A DNA stretch of 6,904 nucleotides from Candidatus Zixiibacteriota bacterium (lineage in GTDB: Bacteria > Zixibacteria > MSB-5A5 > GN15 > PGXB01), in NCBI GenBank assembly GCA_030591405.1, contig JAUVBC010000119.1, positions 1 through 6,904 of the forward strand. The letters run 5' to 3'. The notes under the pieces were generated by a model, which was not told the DNA's origin, did no database searches, and was given only the letters and a program-made list of their open reading frames with translations. Positions 5,853 through 6,904 of the stretch are shown one piece after another. Within the stretch, counting starts at the first letter, position 1. Each line of letters begins with the position of its first letter. Made by a program: the position numbers and the translations under genes.

Positions 5853-6770
5853 ATGAATAACAAATCACATAAAGAGTTAATGGAAACTCTTTCGAAACTT
5901 GCCACCGAGCAGATCAATCCCGATACTATCGATATCGATGAACTCTCACCTCTTGAGATTATCACCAAAATAAACGCCGAAGATAAAAAAGTCGCGCTGG
6001 TTGTAGAGAAGGCACTGCCCCAAATTGCTCAAGCGGCCCAAATGGCCGCTGATACCCTCAAAAATGACGGACGGATCATCTATATCGGTGCCGGGACCTC
6101 GGGACGACTCGGGGTGCTTGATGCCGCCGAATGCCCACCAACTTTTGGAGCCGATCCGGAACAGGTCGTTGGGATAATTTGCGGCGGATATGAGACTTTG
6201 ATACTTTCCAAAGAAGGTGTCGAGGATGATACCGCACAAGCAGTCGAAGATTTAAAGAAAGTAAGTCTAAACAAAAATGATATGCTGATCGGTATCGCCG
6301 CGTCGGTTCGAACCCCATACACCCAAGCCGGATTGGCCTATGCGATATCAATCGGCTGTAAGACCGCTTTTATTGTTTGCAATGTAGCCAACAATCTCAA
6401 AATCAAACCTGATGTAATTATCACTCTGCCGGTCGGCCCAGAGGTCATTACCGGTTCGACCCGCATGAAATCAGGCACCGCCCAAAAAATGACCCTTAAT
6501 ATGATTACCACCACCGCGATGGTACTACTCGGCAAAACCTATGGCAACATGATGGTCGATCTTCAGGCCCGTTCCGAAAAACTGGCCGCCCGCTCCCGAA
6601 AGATGTTGATTGAATTTCTTGATATCGATTACGATGAAGCCGATATGCTTTTAGCATCTTCAGACGGCTCAGTCAAAACCGCAATCGTGATGAAAAAGCT
6701 ATCTATCGATAAAACCGAAGCCGAACAAAAACTCAAAGATGCGGATGGCTTTTTGAAGAGGGTGATTTAA
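5853..6770 (+). CDS. murQ: N-acetylmuramic acid 6-phosphate etherase
   Basis: MurQ cleaves the D-lactyl ether of N-acetylmuramic acid 6-phosphate to give N-acetylglucosamine 6-phosphate and D-lactate, a step of peptidoglycan recycling in the cytoplasm. The 305-residue protein has the usual family length. It shows the SIS sugar-phosphate fold signatures IIYIGAGTSGRLGVLDAAEC (76-94), the GPEVITGSTRMKSGTAQK segment, and GKTYGNMMVDLQARSEKL. Glu93 in the DAAECPP motif and Glu124 in GVEDD align with the catalytic Glu83 and Glu114 of E. coli MurQ at the same ten-residue offset. The ATG at 5853 has no Shine-Dalgarno. ATG 5880 (residue 10) is an alternative close to the E. coli start, but longer N-termini are normal in other MurQ proteins. 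It lies after a terminator and inverted repeat, and 29 bases before the next same-strand gene, so it probably starts an operon. Confidence 0.96.
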   Translation: MNNKSHKELMETLSKLATEQINPDTIDIDELSPLEIITKINAEDKKVALVVEKALPQIAQAAQMAADTLKNDGRIIYIGAGTSGRLGVLDAAECPPTFGADPEQVVGIICGGYETLILSKEGVEDDTAQAVEDLKKVSLNKNDMLIGIAASVRTPYTQAGLAYAISIGCKTAFIVCNVANNLKIKPDVIITLPVGPEVITGSTRMKSGTAQKMTLNMITTTAMVLLGKTYGNMMVDLQARSEKLAARSRKMLIEFLDIDYDEADMLLASSDGSVKTAIVMKKLSIDKTEAEQKLKDADGFLKRVI

Positions 6771-6799
6771 AAAAAGTAGAGACTAATAAAGAGTATTAA

Positions 6800-6904
6800 A
6801 TGGAAACAAAAAAAGTAATACTTGGAGGAAGACCATTTCAGCCATTTCTTATGGCAGCTGACGATCTGCTGCAATTGGCTTATCCCTATTACATGAAGAT
6901 TGAA
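6800..6904 (+). CDS. Unrecognised protein, N-terminal 35 residues (3' end off window)
   Basis: From ATG 6800 the frame is open to the right edge (35 codons), beginning METKKVILGGRPFQPFLMAA and ending in a Tyr-rich LAYPYYMKIE. An AAAGAG six bases upstream acts as a reasonable Shine-Dalgarno and supports this start. It lies 29 bases after murQ on the same strand, so probable cotranscription might suggest a role in cell-wall sugar recycling or transport. The visible part has no signal peptide and matches no family I recognise. It does not look like the start of anhydromuramic acid kinase (AnmK). Confidence 0.55.
   Translation, partial: METKKVILGGRPFQPFLMAADDLLQLAYPYYMKIE

Noticed and set aside
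5946..6535. Four minus-strand ORFs within murQ
   Set aside because: Shadows of the strongly conserved murQ frame; compositionally odd and without domain features.

Overview
The window reads as bacterial chromosome of moderately low G+C, densely coded, with genes on both strands. Lipoprotein and Sec signal peptides, a peptidoglycan-recycling enzyme and mostly weak Shine-Dalgarno sequences suggest a diderm, perhaps from an FCB-type or candidate phylum. That placement is an impression, not something the sequence proves. UGA serves as stop for several genes here but is read as selenocysteine in one, so the organism should have a selenocysteine-decoding system (selA, selB, selC) elsewhere.

From right to left on the minus strand: an ECF sigma factor of the SigR/SigH type (3862-4446) overlaps its zinc-binding anti-sigma factor of the RsrA type (3623-3862). 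Next come two overlapping, paralogous secreted TPR proteins (2474-3502 and 1473-2477), then selD (376-1428) and the N-terminal part of a DUF2971 protein that runs off the left edge (1-327). The sigma gene has a match to the SigR-type promoter (GGAAC-N18-GTT) upstream, suggesting autoregulation. The TPR pair has its own sigma-70-like promoter.

On the plus strand, after a 432-base divergent intergenic region, lie a lipoprotein of unknown function (4879-5631), a strong intrinsic terminator (5693-5723), an inverted repeat (5743-5786), murQ (5853-6770), and the start of an unrecognised gene (6800 to the right edge).

The main discovery is in selD. A plain ORF call starts at a TTG at 1356 and loses the catalytic N-terminus. 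The real gene starts at ATG 1428 and reads through an in-frame TGA (1366-1368) at the active-site position, in a Cys-Ala-Gly-Sec-Ala-Ala-Lys context. A perfect 7-bp hairpin with a GUU loop (1336-1352) lies just downstream and fits the bacterial SECIS pattern. The selenophosphate synthetase is therefore itself a selenoprotein. Its nearness to a thiol-redox-type sigma/anti-sigma pair suggests a redox theme, but that link is inference only.
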